DNA of 64,000 nucleotides from Enterobacter cancerogenus (GCA_000773965.1 JRUP01000002.1:286640-350639); one strand, 5' to 3'; positions 17,958 to 27,844 are shown, counted from the stretch's first letter. A program made the numbers and translations. The notes: generated by a model not told the origin, from the sequence alone.

Positions 17958-19772
17958 ATGAGCAAAATTAAACGCAGAATTGATGATCACGGCGTGATTG
18001 GGGATTTACGGACCTGTGCATTGATCGCCAATGAGGGCACCATCGATTATCTCTGCTGGCCGGATCTGGATAGCCCGTCCGTGTTTGCTGCGTTGCTGGA
18101 TGGCGATGATGCCGGTCTGTTCTCACTGGCACCCGACTGGAAAAATGCGCGCCAGCAGCAGCTCTATCTGCCGGACACCAATATTTTACAGACGCGCTGG
18201 TTGGGCGATGCGGGCGTGGCGGAGATCACCGATTACATGCCGATCTGTGACCAGCCCAATAAAGTGCCGCGACTGGTACGTCGGGTCAAAATGGTGCGCG
18301 GCTCGGCCACCTTCAATTTGCTGTGCGCCCCGCGCCATGATTATGCCCGTGCTGAAACCCATACCGAACTGCGCCCCGGTGGCGTGGCCTTTCTTGCCGA
18401 AGGCCAGCCCGCGTTACGGCTGAGTGCTACGGTGGTGATGACCCGTGAAAACCACAGTGCAGTTGCCGAATTTACCCTCAAAGCCGGGGAATCTGCTGAG
18501 TTTGTATTTGGCAGCGATGACGATCCCTTCGTGGCGGAGATTGCCACTGAACAGTGCTTCAGCGACACACTGGCCTACTGGCGGCGCTGGAGCAGCCACA
18601 GCACGTATCGCGGACGCTGGCAGGAGATGGTGACGCGATCCGCACTGGCACTCAAACTACTTACCTCGAAACAGCACGGTTCGATTGCGGCTGCAGCGAC
18701 CTTTGGTTTGCCGGAAGAGTTAGGCGGCGAGCGCAACTGGGATTATCGCGCCTCGTGGATCCGCGATGCCTCCTTCAGCATGTATGCGCTGATGCGGCTG
18801 GGTTATGTGGAAGAAGCGCGAGACTTCACCCACTGGGTGGGGCGTTGCGTCGAGCACAGCCATGACGACACGCCACACCTGCAGGTGATGTATCGCCTGG
18901 ACAGCGGCACCGAACTGCATGAAACCGAGTTGCTCAATCTTTCCGGCTATGCCAACTCGCGCCCGGTGCGCATCGGCAATGATGCGTGGCGGCAGACCCA
19001 GTTGGATATTTACGGCGAACTGATGGATGCCATTTACCTTGCCAATAAATACGGTGAAGCCATTTCACAGCGTGGCTGGCGGCATGTGTCCGACATGATT
19101 GATTATGTCTGCGGCAACTGGAACCAGCCCGATGCCGGTATCTGGGAGATGCGCGGCGAGCCGGAGCACTTTCTGCATTCGCGCCTGATGTGCTGGGTGG
19201 CGTTGGATCGCGCCCTGCGTCTCGGTCTGAAGCGTTCGTTGCCAATGCCGTATGAGCGCTGGGATCGTGTGCGCAGTGAAATTCGCGACGACATCTGGCA
19301 AAACTTCTGGAACCCGGAACTGGGCCATTTCACTGCCACACGCGGCGGCAAGTTCCTGGACGCATCCATGCTGTTGATGCCGCTGGTACGCTTTGTCAGC
19401 TCCACCGATCCTGACTGGATCGCCACCCTTGACGCGATTAAAACCCACCTGGTGAGCGATGGTTTAGTGCGCCGCTATAACATTAGCGAAACGCCTGCCG
19501 ATGCCTTAACCGGGGGTGAAGGTTCCTTTGCCGCCTGTTCCTTCTGGTATGTGGAGTGTCTGGCGCGGGCCGGGCGCGTGCATGAGGCGCATTTTGAGTT
19601 TGAAAAGCTGCTGAGCTATGCCAATCCCCTGGGATTGTACGCCGAGGAATTTACTACGCATGGCGAAGCGCTGGGGAATATGCCGCAGGCGCTGTCGCAT
19701 CTGGCGTTAATCAGTGCCGCATTTTTCCTCAATCGTAAATTGAGTAATGAAGTGACGCTGTGGCAGCCTTAA
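17958..19772 (+). CDS. Glycoside hydrolase family 15 protein (glucoamylase/trehalase-like)
   Basis: This 604-residue cytoplasmic enzyme hydrolyses terminal alpha-glucosidic bonds, probably in trehalose or malto-oligosaccharide derivatives. An N-terminal beta-sandwich domain (about 1-250) precedes the (alpha/alpha)6 barrel. Barrel hallmarks are GGERNWDYRASWIRDASF, the probable catalytic acid Glu in DAGIWEMRG (E about 397), and the second Glu pair in GLYAEEF (about 563-564). There is no signal peptide. The ATG at 17958 has AAGGAGGCAGG upstream. It lies alone between yohF and ldtB, without trehalose genes beside it, so the true substrate is open. Confidence 0.88.
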   Translation: MSKIKRRIDDHGVIGDLRTCALIANEGTIDYLCWPDLDSPSVFAALLDGDDAGLFSLAPDWKNARQQQLYLPDTNILQTRWLGDAGVAEITDYMPICDQPNKVPRLVRRVKMVRGSATFNLLCAPRHDYARAETHTELRPGGVAFLAEGQPALRLSATVVMTRENHSAVAEFTLKAGESAEFVFGSDDDPFVAEIATEQCFSDTLAYWRRWSSHSTYRGRWQEMVTRSALALKLLTSKQHGSIAAAATFGLPEELGGERNWDYRASWIRDASFSMYALMRLGYVEEARDFTHWVGRCVEHSHDDTPHLQVMYRLDSGTELHETELLNLSGYANSRPVRIGNDAWRQTQLDIYGELMDAIYLANKYGEAISQRGWRHVSDMIDYVCGNWNQPDAGIWEMRGEPEHFLHSRLMCWVALDRALRLGLKRSLPMPYERWDRVRSEIRDDIWQNFWNPELGHFTATRGGKFLDASMLLMPLVRFVSSTDPDWIATLDAIKTHLVSDGLVRRYNISETPADALTGGEGSFAACSFWYVECLARAGRVHEAHFEFEKLLSYANPLGLYAEEFTTHGEALGNMPQALSHLALISAAFFLNRKLSNEVTLWQP

Positions 19773-19970
19773 GAAAATTCACATTTTGGGCGGTACGGCA
19801 ACGAGATGGGTCGGGAAATGCCCACTAATTAAGTAAAGTATCATCAGCCATTGAAAATCCTGATTCCCATCACTGCGCCTATGCACATATAATGCGCACC
19901 GGGTCATTGAGACCAAGATGGATTCGACACACTGACAAGCCTGAAACACGGCTATAACGACTTGAAAAAC

Positions 19971-21053
19971 ATGAAAAAGAGCATTCGCGCGTTCGCTTCA
20001 CTTGCTTTAGTACTGGCGGCGTTCAGCCAGTCGGCATTCGCAGTAGTGTATCCGCTGCCAGCGGCTAACAGCCGTTTGATCGGCGAAAACCTTGAAATCA
20101 CCGTGCCTGATGACAGCCGACTTCCGCTGGAAGCCTTCGCTGCTCAGTACCAGATGGGCCTCAGCAACATGCTGGAAGCCAATCCGGGCGTTGATGTTTA
20201 TCTGCCAAAAGCGGGCACCAAAATGGTGATCCCTCAGCAGTTGATCCTGCCTGACGCCCCGCGTGAAGGCATCGTGATCAACAGCGCGGAAATGCGTCTT
20301 TACTATTATCCGAAAGGCACCAAGACCGTGGTTGTGCTGCCAATCGGTATCGGCGAACTGGGCAAAGACACGCCAGTGAACTGGACCACGACGGTTCAGC
20401 GTAAAAAAGCCGGTCCAACCTGGACGCCGACCAAAGCGATGCACGCAGAATACGCATCACGTGGCGAAAGCATTCCAGCGGTATTCCCGGCAGGTCCGGA
20501 TAACCCGATGGGCCTGTATGCGCTGTATATCGGCCGCCTGTACGCGGTTCACGGTACTAACGCCAACTTCGGTATCGGCTTACGCGTGAGCCACGGCTGT
20601 GTGCGTCTGCGTGCTGACGACATCAAATGGCTGTTCGACAACGTGCCGGTTGGTACTCGCGTACAGTTTATCGATCAGCCGGTGAAAGCCACCGTTGAGC
20701 CAGACGGTTCTCGCTATGTAGAAGTGCACAACCCACTTTCTACTACCGAAGAGCAGTTCAACTCACGTGAAGTGGTGCCGATTACGCTGACCGCTGCTGT
20801 GACCAAAGTGATTGCCGATGGCAGCACCAACCAGGATGCAGTCAACAACGCTATCCAGGCACGTAACGGTATGCCGACTAAAATTAACGGTCCGCAGGGT
20901 GAAGTGATGCCTGCTCCGGTGCCGGTTCAGGAATCTTCTGACGCCACGCCAAAAGAAGAGCCGATGACCCCGCAGGGCGCCAGCGCCGTTGCACCGCAGA
21001 GTGATGTGGCTCCGGCTGCTCAGCCTGCACCTGCGACCGGCAACAGCCTGTAA
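19971..21053 (+). CDS. ldtB: L,D-transpeptidase LdtB (YbiS)
   Basis: This periplasmic L,D-transpeptidase has 360 residues and attaches Braun lipoprotein to peptidoglycan or makes 3-3 cross-links. It has a signal peptide ending near SAFA, a LysM-like segment ([17 protein letters not shown]), and a YkuD domain. The YkuD motif is [20 protein letters not shown], with catalytic Cys about residue 210. The core is closest to E. coli YbiS among the ErfK/YbiS/YcfS/YnhG group ([27 protein letters not shown]). A Pro/Ala-rich tail of roughly 45 residues after the usual end is unusual. The start is the ATG at 19971; a TTG at 19962 is possible. A TATAAT at 19888-19893 may be its -10 element. Confidence 0.9.
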   Translation: MKKSIRAFASLALVLAAFSQSAFAVVYPLPAANSRLIGENLEITVPDDSRLPLEAFAAQYQMGLSNMLEANPGVDVYLPKAGTKMVIPQQLILPDAPREGIVINSAEMRLYYYPKGTKTVVVLPIGIGELGKDTPVNWTTTVQRKKAGPTWTPTKAMHAEYASRGESIPAVFPAGPDNPMGLYALYIGRLYAVHGTNANFGIGLRVSHGCVRLRADDIKWLFDNVPVGTRVQFIDQPVKATVEPDGSRYVEVHNPLSTTEEQFNSREVVPITLTAAVTKVIADGSTNQDAVNNAIQARNGMPTKINGPQGEVMPAPVPVQESSDATPKEEPMTPQGASAVAPQSDVAPAAQPAPATGNSL

Positions 21054-21079
21054 TCGCTGACTCGCCATACAGTAAAAAG

Positions 21080-21104
21080 CCAGCCCATTGCGGCTGGTTT
21101 TTTT
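21080..21104 (+). terminator. Terminator after ldtB
   Basis: CCAGCC (21080-21085) and GGCTGG (21092-21097) form a stem with a 6-base loop followed by seven T. Confidence 0.9.
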
Positions 21105-21223
21105 ATGGGCACAAAAACGTATTACCCGAATCGACTGACAACAAGATTGTGACTTATGTGGTCGGTCTGATCTGTTACCTGTGTGCCCGGTAGTCCCTTG
21201 ATGCGCGCCTGGATGCCTGGGCA

Positions 21224-22249
21224 TCATTCCCGCCGCCGTCTCAGCGCCAGCCAGCCCGCCACCAGGGTAAACACCAGCACCACAATCACCAACAGTAAGA
21301 AACCATGCGGATTATTTGCCAGCGGAATCCCGCCCACGTTCATACCGAAAAAGCCGGCAATGATGTTAATCGGCAGCGCCAGCACGGTGATCACCGTCAG
21401 TAAAAACAGCGTGCGGTTACTCTGCTCCATCAAACTCGCGGCAATCTCTTCCTGCAACAAGCGAATGCGTTCCATCAGTCCCGCCAGGTCATTCAATGCC
21501 ACGCTGAACTCTTCCGTAAAGATGCGCAATTCACTGAGCGGTTCGCGCTTAAGCCACTTTGGTGGCCGATTTAACAAACGAAATAGCGCGGCGGGTTCCG
21601 GTGCCAGCAAACGCTGCACACGCAGTAGCATACGGCGCAAATGGCCCAACTCACTGCGGTTGGTTTTAATCGCTGCACTGAGCAAACGCTCTTCAATGGC
21701 ATCCACCGCCTGACTGGAGCGACGCACCACTTGCTCCAATTGCGCTTCCTGCTCACCCAGCAACCACAACAGCATCGCATCCGGCTCGGCGAACGGGAGA
21801 CGATCAATTTGCTGATGCATGCGTTCAATCATTCCCACCGGGCGGTAACGCGCGGTGACAATGGTGTGCGCACAGCACCAAATCCACAACGTCGCGTTCT
21901 GTGTGCTGCGCTCTTCTTTGCTGAACGTCACATCATTGAGCACCGCCAGCAGCGCATCGTTTTGATGGGCCAAACGTGTGCGCGGTGAAGCAGAATGGAT
22001 CTCATCGAAAAAATCATCGTCTACACTAAAGTGGTCCTGAACCCAGCGCTCGGCACGGGCATGATTCAGGTTGATGTGTAGCCAAAGAAAATAGGATTCC
22101 GGCAAATTTTGCTGCGCGAGCTGCGAAGCTTCACGCGCGTTGAGCCGCTGTGGCGGTGCTTCCGGCGTGAACAGATACCCATGGATGAGTCCGGCCACTT
22201 CATTATTGAAGTCCGGCAATGAGGCAAGCGGCAAGACAGGCTGGAGCAT
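21224..22249 (-). CDS. CorA-family divalent cation transporter (ZntB-like)
   Basis: This 341-residue protein is of the CorA/ZntB type. A long soluble, coiled-coil-rich domain is followed by two C-terminal membrane helices, with the signature GMN in AGFFGMNVGGIPLANN between them. Such pentameric channels carry Mg2+, Co2+, Ni2+ or Zn2+. Similarity to E. coli ZntB seems moderate, so I give no symbol. The ATG at 22249 gives a natural start, although no clear ribosome site precedes it. It is divergent from the phosphate transporter across 165 bp that hold possible PhoB sites. Confidence 0.82.
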   Translation of the reverse strand: MLQPVLPLASLPDFNNEVAGLIHGYLFTPEAPPQRLNAREASQLAQQNLPESYFLWLHINLNHARAERWVQDHFSVDDDFFDEIHSASPRTRLAHQNDALLAVLNDVTFSKEERSTQNATLWIWCCAHTIVTARYRPVGMIERMHQQIDRLPFAEPDAMLLWLLGEQEAQLEQVVRRSSQAVDAIEERLLSAAIKTNRSELGHLRRMLLRVQRLLAPEPAALFRLLNRPPKWLKREPLSELRIFTEEFSVALNDLAGLMERIRLLQEEIAASLMEQSNRTLFLLTVITVLALPINIIAGFFGMNVGGIPLANNPHGFLLLVIVVLVFTLVAGWLALRRRRE

Positions 22250-22299
22250 GGCAGCGTGAGGATCCCGAAGCGGTCAGATCCACAGACTGCGACAGCCGT

Positions 22300-22356
22300 G
22301 TTACAGCAAGATGACAGAGCGTGATCGCGATCATCATTCTGTCATACAAACCACGT
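22300..22356. promoter_or_regulatory. Candidate PhoB (PHO) boxes
   Basis: On the minus strand, 22317 to 22300 read CTGTCATCTTGCTGTAAC, close to the PHO-box pattern of two CTGTCAT-like half-sites 11 bases apart (7/7 and 5/7). On the plus strand, CTGTCATACAA begins at 22339 with a poor second half. They lie between the CorA-like gene and the phosphate transporter and could serve either direction. Confidence 0.35.
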
Positions 22357-22414
22357 ATCACACTGCGGGTAACGGATGCCAATCGAGCATCGTCAATCCA
22401 CACCGGGGTGTGTT

Positions 22415-24031
22415 ATGGCTGAAAACAGTTTACCTGCATCTACATCAACATCATCGTCCCAAAACGGACGCCCGAATCTTAACCAGGGCAACGGAAAAAT
22501 CTCACGCATCATCTTCCTGATCCTGCTGTGCGGCGGCCTGCTGTTCACCGCCATCAACCTGTTTAATGACGTGGAGGAGACCGGCGCGCCTGTCACCAGC
22601 TATACGCCGTTCCTGCTGCTGGGCGTGGCTTTAGTGATTGCGCTCGGCTTTGAGTTTGTTAACGGCTTCCACGATACCGCCAATGCTGTCGCCACCGTGA
22701 TTTATACCCATTCGCTGTCTCCGGGTGTGGCCGTGGTGTGGTCTGGCTTCTGCAACTTCCTCGGCGTGTTGCTCTCAAGCGGCGTGGTGGCGTTTGGCAT
22801 TATCTCGCTGCTGCCGGTGGAGCTGATTCTGCAGGCAGGCAGCGGCAACGGCTTCGCCATGGTGTATGCGCTGCTGTTCTCGGCCATCATCTGGAACCTC
22901 GGCACCTGGTATTTCGGCCTGCCAGCCTCCTCTTCGCATACGCTGATCGGTTCGATCATCGGCGTGGGCGTGGCGAATGCGCTGCTGCACGGTCGTAGTG
23001 GTACCAGCGGTGTGGATTGGGATCAGGCGATCAAAGTGGGTTACGCCCTGCTGCTGTCGCCGATTGTCGGCTTTATCTGTGCGGCGCTCCTGCTGCTGGC
23101 GATGAAGGCCTTTATCCGCAACCGCCAGCTGTATGAAGCACCAAAGGGCAATCAGCCTCCACCGGCATGGATTCGCGGCCTGCTGATCCTGACCTGTACC
23201 GGTGTCTCATTTGCCCACGGTTCAAACGACGGTCAGAAGGGCATGGGCCTCATCATGCTGATTCTGGTCGGCACCATGCCGATTGCCTACGCCCTGAACC
23301 GTTCGCTGCCGCCGGATCAAATCCCGCGCGTGGCCGCGTTAACTCAGGTCACTGAACAGCAACTGCTAACGCTGCAACCGGCACCGGCTGCAATGCCCGC
23401 ACCGCGTGAAGTACTGACCGAGTTTGTGCGCACCAGCCAGAACCGCCCTCAGGTACTCCCTGCCCTTGGCATGATGCTGGGCGATATCGGCGACCAGATC
23501 CGTCGTTATGGTGCGGTGGAGAATATCCCGGCGCAGGCGGTGACCAACACCCGTAACGATATGTATCTTGCCTCCGAAACCATCAAACATCTGCAATCGG
23601 CCAAAGTCGCGCTGCCGGAAGAGATTGCCAGTAATCTCACTGCGGTGAAGAAGGAGCTGGATGCCGCCACGCGCTTTATCCCGATGTGGGTGAAAGTGGT
23701 GGTCGCAATTGCCCTTGGCCTCGGCACCATGGTGGGCTGGCGTCGCATTGTGGTCACCGTCGGTGAGCGTATCGGTAAAACTCATCTGACCTACGCACAG
23801 GGTGCCAGTGCGGAGCTGGTGGCGATGGCGACCATCGGCGCAGCGGATGTCTTCGGCTTGCCGGTCTCCACTACCCACGTGCTGTCATCAGGCGTAGCCG
23901 GTTCGATGGCCGCCAACAAATCTGGTCTGCAGCTCTCAACGATTCGTAACCTCGCGCTGGCGTGGGTACTGACGCTGCCGGTCTCGGTCTTACTTTCAGG
24001 GCTGCTTTACGCTCTGTTTATTCATCTGTAA
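22415..24031 (+). CDS. Inorganic phosphate transporter (PiT family)
   Basis: This inner-membrane low-affinity phosphate (metal-phosphate) symporter has 538 residues. The duplicated PiT signature is seen as NGFHDTANAVATVIYTHSLS near the N-terminus and DVFGLPVSTTHVLSSG near the C-terminus, with SSSHTLIGSIIGVG and SFAHGSNDGQKGMG between. A soluble insertion (about 315-430) separates the two halves. I choose the ATG at 22415 (MAENSLPAS); an upstream ATG at 22376 lacks support. The ppk2 gene follows after 12 bp, which strongly suggests one transcript coupling phosphate import to polyphosphate turnover. Confidence 0.9.
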   Translation: MAENSLPASTSTSSSQNGRPNLNQGNGKISRIIFLILLCGGLLFTAINLFNDVEETGAPVTSYTPFLLLGVALVIALGFEFVNGFHDTANAVATVIYTHSLSPGVAVVWSGFCNFLGVLLSSGVVAFGIISLLPVELILQAGSGNGFAMVYALLFSAIIWNLGTWYFGLPASSSHTLIGSIIGVGVANALLHGRSGTSGVDWDQAIKVGYALLLSPIVGFICAALLLLAMKAFIRNRQLYEAPKGNQPPPAWIRGLLILTCTGVSFAHGSNDGQKGMGLIMLILVGTMPIAYALNRSLPPDQIPRVAALTQVTEQQLLTLQPAPAAMPAPREVLTEFVRTSQNRPQVLPALGMMLGDIGDQIRRYGAVENIPAQAVTNTRNDMYLASETIKHLQSAKVALPEEIASNLTAVKKELDAATRFIPMWVKVVVAIALGLGTMVGWRRIVVTVGERIGKTHLTYAQGASAELVAMATIGAADVFGLPVSTTHVLSSGVAGSMAANKSGLQLSTIRNLALAWVLTLPVSVLLSGLLYALFIHL

Positions 24032-24043
24032 CGGGGAAAAGTC

Positions 24044-24964
24044 ATGGCGACACACGACAATAGCTTCCACAGCGAGACCTTTAATGCGCGTCTGCTGCAG
24101 GAGTTTTACGACAGCTACGACGAAGAGCTGGAAATGGAGCTGGACGATCTGCGCTTCAATGATAATGGTGAGCCACAGCAGGAAGGCGATAAGGCCTTTC
24201 GCCGCCGCTACTTCCGTGAGCTGCTGCATCTGCAGGGCGAGCTGGTGAAGTTGCAGGATTGGGTGATGCGTACCGGACATCGCGTGGTGATTTTGTTTGA
24301 AGGCCGTGATGCCGCCGGGAAAGGCGGGGTGATCAAACGTATCACCCAGCGTTTAAACCCGCGCACCTGTCGCGTCGCCGCTCTGCCCGCACCGAACGAT
24401 CGTGAGAAAACACAGTGGTATTTCCAGCGCTACATTGCTCACTTGCCTGCAGCCGGTGAAATGGTGTTGTTTGACCGCAGCTGGTACAACCGCGCAGGCG
24501 TTGAGCGCGTGATGGGCTTCTGTAACGAAGCCGAAGTGGAAGAGTTTTACCGCAGCGTGCCGGAATTCGAAAAAATGCTGACCCGCAGCGGCATTCAGAT
24601 CATCAAATACTGGTTCTCGATTACCGATGAAGAGCAGGAGCTGCGCTTCCTGAGCCGCATCCACGATCCGCTGAAACAGTGGAAATTGAGCCCGATGGAT
24701 CTCGAAAGTCGTCGCCGCTGGGAGGATTACACCGAAGCGAAAGAAGAGATGCTGGAGCGCACCCATATTCCTGAAGCGCCATGGTGGGTGGTACAAGGTG
24801 TGGATAAGAAGCGTGCGCGTCTGAACTGCATCAGCCATCTGCTGCAACAGGTGCCCTACGAAGAGAGCGAGAGCAAAACCATTATGCTACCGACGCGCGA
24901 ACGTCATGAAGATTATCGCCGCGCGCCAGTTCCTGAAAACATGGTGGTGCCAGAGAAGTATTAA
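24044..24964 (+). CDS. ppk2: Polyphosphate kinase 2
   Basis: PPK2-family cytoplasmic enzyme of 306 residues that transfers phosphate between polyphosphate and nucleoside diphosphates, generally favouring NTP synthesis. The Walker A-like loop is EGRDAAGKGG (about 86-95). The Walker B/lid region is LFDRSWYNRAGVERVMG. The closing WWVVQGVDKKRARLN is typical of class I single-domain PPK2. The ATG at 24044 follows GGGGAAAAG. It is the second gene of a unit with the PiT transporter. It overlaps the convergent MFS gene stop by four bases. Confidence 0.93.
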   Translation: MATHDNSFHSETFNARLLQEFYDSYDEELEMELDDLRFNDNGEPQQEGDKAFRRRYFRELLHLQGELVKLQDWVMRTGHRVVILFEGRDAAGKGGVIKRITQRLNPRTCRVAALPAPNDREKTQWYFQRYIAHLPAAGEMVLFDRSWYNRAGVERVMGFCNEAEVEEFYRSVPEFEKMLTRSGIQIIKYWFSITDEEQELRFLSRIHDPLKQWKLSPMDLESRRRWEDYTEAKEEMLERTHIPEAPWWVVQGVDKKRARLNCISHLLQQVPYEESESKTIMLPTRERHEDYRRAPVPENMVVPEKY

Positions 24965-26166
24965 TTAACAGTTTGCACGGCTGCCTGGCGGCCGTGCTGC
25001 TGTTGCAGACGCAATGTAATGGCAAATGCGCCCAGCACCATCAGGGCCGCCGCCAGATACACTGACTGCATCCCCCAATGACCAATTAGCAACCCCGCCA
25101 CCGGACCCGTCAATCCCAGCCCTAAATCGAGAAACGCCGAATACGTCCCCAACGCCGATCCCTGATCCTGTTGCTGCACACGTTTTACCGCTTCCACACC
25201 CAGCGCCGGGAACACCAGCGAGAAACCACCGCCGGTCAGGAACGCGCCGATATCCACCAGCCAGCTGCTGTCGGCCTGCCAGATTAACAGCAGACCAGCA
25301 CACTCCAGCACAAACGACACCAGCGACACTTTCAAGCCGCCGAAACGGGTGATGTAGCGGCCACCGGCGAGACGCACCAGCACAAAGCCCAGGCTGAACA
25401 AAGTCAGGGCAAAGGCGGCGCCGCTCCAGTCGCGGCTGGCAAAATAGAGTGTGATAAACGTCGAGATGACGCCAAAGCCGATGGTGCCGAAGCCCAGTGC
25501 CAGCCCGAACAGCCAGACGCGGCTGACCACGCGATGAAAAGGAATACGTGCGCCAGCGGTGACACTGACCGCCGCTTTACGGCTCGCCATGCAGAAACCG
25601 ATCACGCCCATCAACGCCACAAGCCCGGCAAAGCCGCTGATGCCGAACATTTGATTGAGCAGCACCCCGAGCGGTGCGCCTATCGCCATCGCAAAGTAGG
25701 TGGCAACGCCATTCCAGGAGATCACACGCGCCGTCTGCAGCGGTCCGACAAGGTTCATTCCCCACAGGGTCGAACCCGTGCTGCTAAAGCTTTCTCCCAC
25801 GCCCAAAAACAGCCTACCCAGCGCTAAAAGCGCCAGACTCAGCATGGGTGTTGCGGTAAACAACGCGGCGAGAAGAGAGAGCACGCCGCTCATGCCGCAG
25901 CACACCAATCCCATCATCACCACGCGTTTCGGGCCATAGCGATCGGCCAGGCGGCCCGAATGCGGACGACTGAGCAGCGTGGCGAAGTACTGCAGGCTGA
26001 TGATCAGCCCGGCGATGAACGAGCTGAAACCCAGCTGGTTATGCACAAATCCCGGCAGCACCGCGAGCGGCAGCCCTACTGAGAGATAGCAGAAGAAGGT
26101 GAAGACAATAACGGAAATGATGCGTTTATTTAACTGAGCATGACTCAGTACAGCGGCGTCAGACAT
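24961..26166 (-). CDS. Major facilitator superfamily transporter, YhhS-like
   Basis: This twelve-helix MFS permease has about 401 residues. Sequence blocks resemble E. coli YhhS, including VGLPLAVLPGFVH, ISLQYFATLLSRPHSGRLAD, ARVISWNGVATYFAMAIGAP and GGGFSLVFPALGVEAVK. The GRLADRYGPKR segment is the conserved MFS loop between helices 2 and 3. The start is uncertain: ATG at 26166 (MSDAAVLS) or 26178 (MPSLMSD), neither with a good ribosome site. YhhS-type proteins are putative drug or arabinose exporters; the substrate here is unknown. Confidence 0.85.
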   Translation of the reverse strand: MSDAAVLSHAQLNKRIISVIVFTFFCYLSVGLPLAVLPGFVHNQLGFSSFIAGLIISLQYFATLLSRPHSGRLADRYGPKRVVMMGLVCCGMSGVLSLLAALFTATPMLSLALLALGRLFLGVGESFSSTGSTLWGMNLVGPLQTARVISWNGVATYFAMAIGAPLGVLLNQMFGISGFAGLVALMGVIGFCMASRKAAVSVTAGARIPFHRVVSRVWLFGLALGFGTIGFGVISTFITLYFASRDWSGAAFALTLFSLGFVLVRLAGGRYITRFGGLKVSLVSFVLECAGLLLIWQADSSWLVDIGAFLTGGGFSLVFPALGVEAVKRVQQQDQGSALGTYSAFLDLGLGLTGPVAGLLIGHWGMQSVYLAAALMVLGAFAITLRLQQQHGRQAAVQTVN

Positions 26167-26658
26167 AAGTGATGGCATTACAAATGAATGTGAAACGCTA
26201 CTATAGCGCAATTAGCGTTGAGCTTGAACCTGACTTTACCTGGAACTGTGTCATGGCTTAATTCTGTATATTTCTATTATCGCTTTTATTGAAATATCGT
26301 CTCGGTAATTTCACTTTCCATTAATAATCAAACTTAATTCAATTTCATTTACGCATTGTTCTGACAAATCTGAAAAAATACAATAATCGGAAAACGATTA
26401 ACCAAAAACATTCCATTAAAATAGCAGCAAAACCAACTGTTAATCCTTTCAGGTCGAATGAGTGCAGAGAGACGCGCGCGCAATCATTCACATTAAGACA
26501 TAGATCCCGCCCCTGATTGCCTTTAGGTTACAGATTATTCAATCAAACTTTGATCGTTACTTTCGGTGCGTAATCACATGATGGCGTGGAACCCGCGCAC
26601 CCTATTAAACCCATCTCTAAACTCTGTTCATTCTGTTCCCTACCGACCAGGAGAGATT
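26167..26658. other. AT-rich intergenic region with no visible gene
   Basis: This is 492 bp between the divergent MFS and glycosyltransferase genes. Base composition is clearly more AT-rich than its surroundings, especially 26260-26450. No conserved reading frame, tRNA or mobile-element end was recognised. It probably holds the promoter of the glycosyltransferase. Confidence 0.6.
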
Positions 26659-27837
26659 ATGAAGATAATCACCAGTGGAAGCGGATATCCTGAAAAAAGA
26701 AATATCATCACCAACCCACAAAATAAATATATTGATTGTCGCAAAAAGAATATCTACTTCTATTTAAATGCCGTCAGAGCAAGAATCTTACATAAAAATA
26801 AACAATTTATTTTTCTCCCGCTCCCCGGCTTGCTGCCACATGATGCGGATGTCATTCACCTCTTCAACGAAGTGGCCGACACCAAAAGGAACTGGATCGC
26901 CACTTTTGAGACCGAAATCCCGCGCGTACTGCCGGTGCCTGGAGTGGCGAAGTTCGACAACCCTCAACTGAAGTCGCAACTGCAATTAATCGCCAGAACG
27001 GAATGCCTAACGTTGATTGCCATCTCGCAATCGACGCTTAACATCCAGTTGAAGCTGCTCGACGCCTTTCCCGCGATCAAAGCCGCCGTCAGACACAAGC
27101 TCCACGTCCTGCATCCGCCGCAGCCGCTGCTGTGCATAAAGCCGCGCCTGATCTCGCCGGGAGAAATTCGTTTCATCTTCATCGGCAGCGAGTTCTACCG
27201 CAAAGGCGGTGCGGAAGTGGTGCTGGCCATCTCGCAATTAACCGAAGAGGATGTGTTCACTCGCGGCCAGATTCAGGTGACGCTAATCGGTGATATCACG
27301 CAGCGGCATAATATCGCCCACCGGCAATTTCAGGATGATGAAGCATTCTATTCGCGCATTGAGCACCTCATCAAAATCTCGCCGCACATTCAGCATTTCA
27401 CCACCCTGCCCAACAATCAGGTGCTGACCTTGCTGCAGCATTCGCACGTGGGATTGCTGCCCAGCTGGCAGGATACTTACGGCTTCTCGGTGCTGGAGAT
27501 GCAAGCCAGTGGCTGTCCGGTGATCACCACCAACATTCGCGCCTTGCCGGAGATCAATCCACCCGGTACAGGGTGGCTGATTCAGCAGCCGGTCAATGAC
27601 GAATATGAGTTAGTGGTGGATTCGCAGGAGAGCAAACTGCAGATACGCCGACAAATTGTGCAACAGCTTAAGGCGCATATCATTGATATTTTGCGTAATC
27701 CGGGCGTGATCACGCAATACTCTGCGCAATCACTGAAGCGAATTGCTGAGCAGCACGATCCGGGAAAATTCAGCGAGCAACTTGCCCACTTCTATTCAGC
27801 CAGCAAGCAGATGCACTACACAACGGCGTTTAAATGA
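26659..27837 (+). CDS. Glycosyltransferase family 4 protein
   Basis: This 392-residue GT-B-fold glycosyltransferase transfers a sugar from an activated donor to a glycan, lipid or small acceptor. The C-terminal donor-binding domain starts with IRFIFIGSEFYRKGG. It carries the family motif DTYGFSVLEMQASGCPVITT, which includes the conserved Glu. The ATG at 26659 has a strong CCAGGAGAG upstream; a GTG-initiated extension to 26566 is not needed. It stands alone: no polysaccharide cluster surrounds it. The upstream region and the first 150 bp are AT-rich relative to neighbours, which hints at acquisition by transfer. The acceptor is unknown. Confidence 0.8.
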   Translation: MKIITSGSGYPEKRNIITNPQNKYIDCRKKNIYFYLNAVRARILHKNKQFIFLPLPGLLPHDADVIHLFNEVADTKRNWIATFETEIPRVLPVPGVAKFDNPQLKSQLQLIARTECLTLIAISQSTLNIQLKLLDAFPAIKAAVRHKLHVLHPPQPLLCIKPRLISPGEIRFIFIGSEFYRKGGAEVVLAISQLTEEDVFTRGQIQVTLIGDITQRHNIAHRQFQDDEAFYSRIEHLIKISPHIQHFTTLPNNQVLTLLQHSHVGLLPSWQDTYGFSVLEMQASGCPVITTNIRALPEINPPGTGWLIQQPVNDEYELVVDSQESKLQIRRQIVQQLKAHIIDILRNPGVITQYSAQSLKRIAEQHDPGKFSEQLAHFYSASKQMHYTTAFK

Positions 27838-27844
27838 GGAAGGG

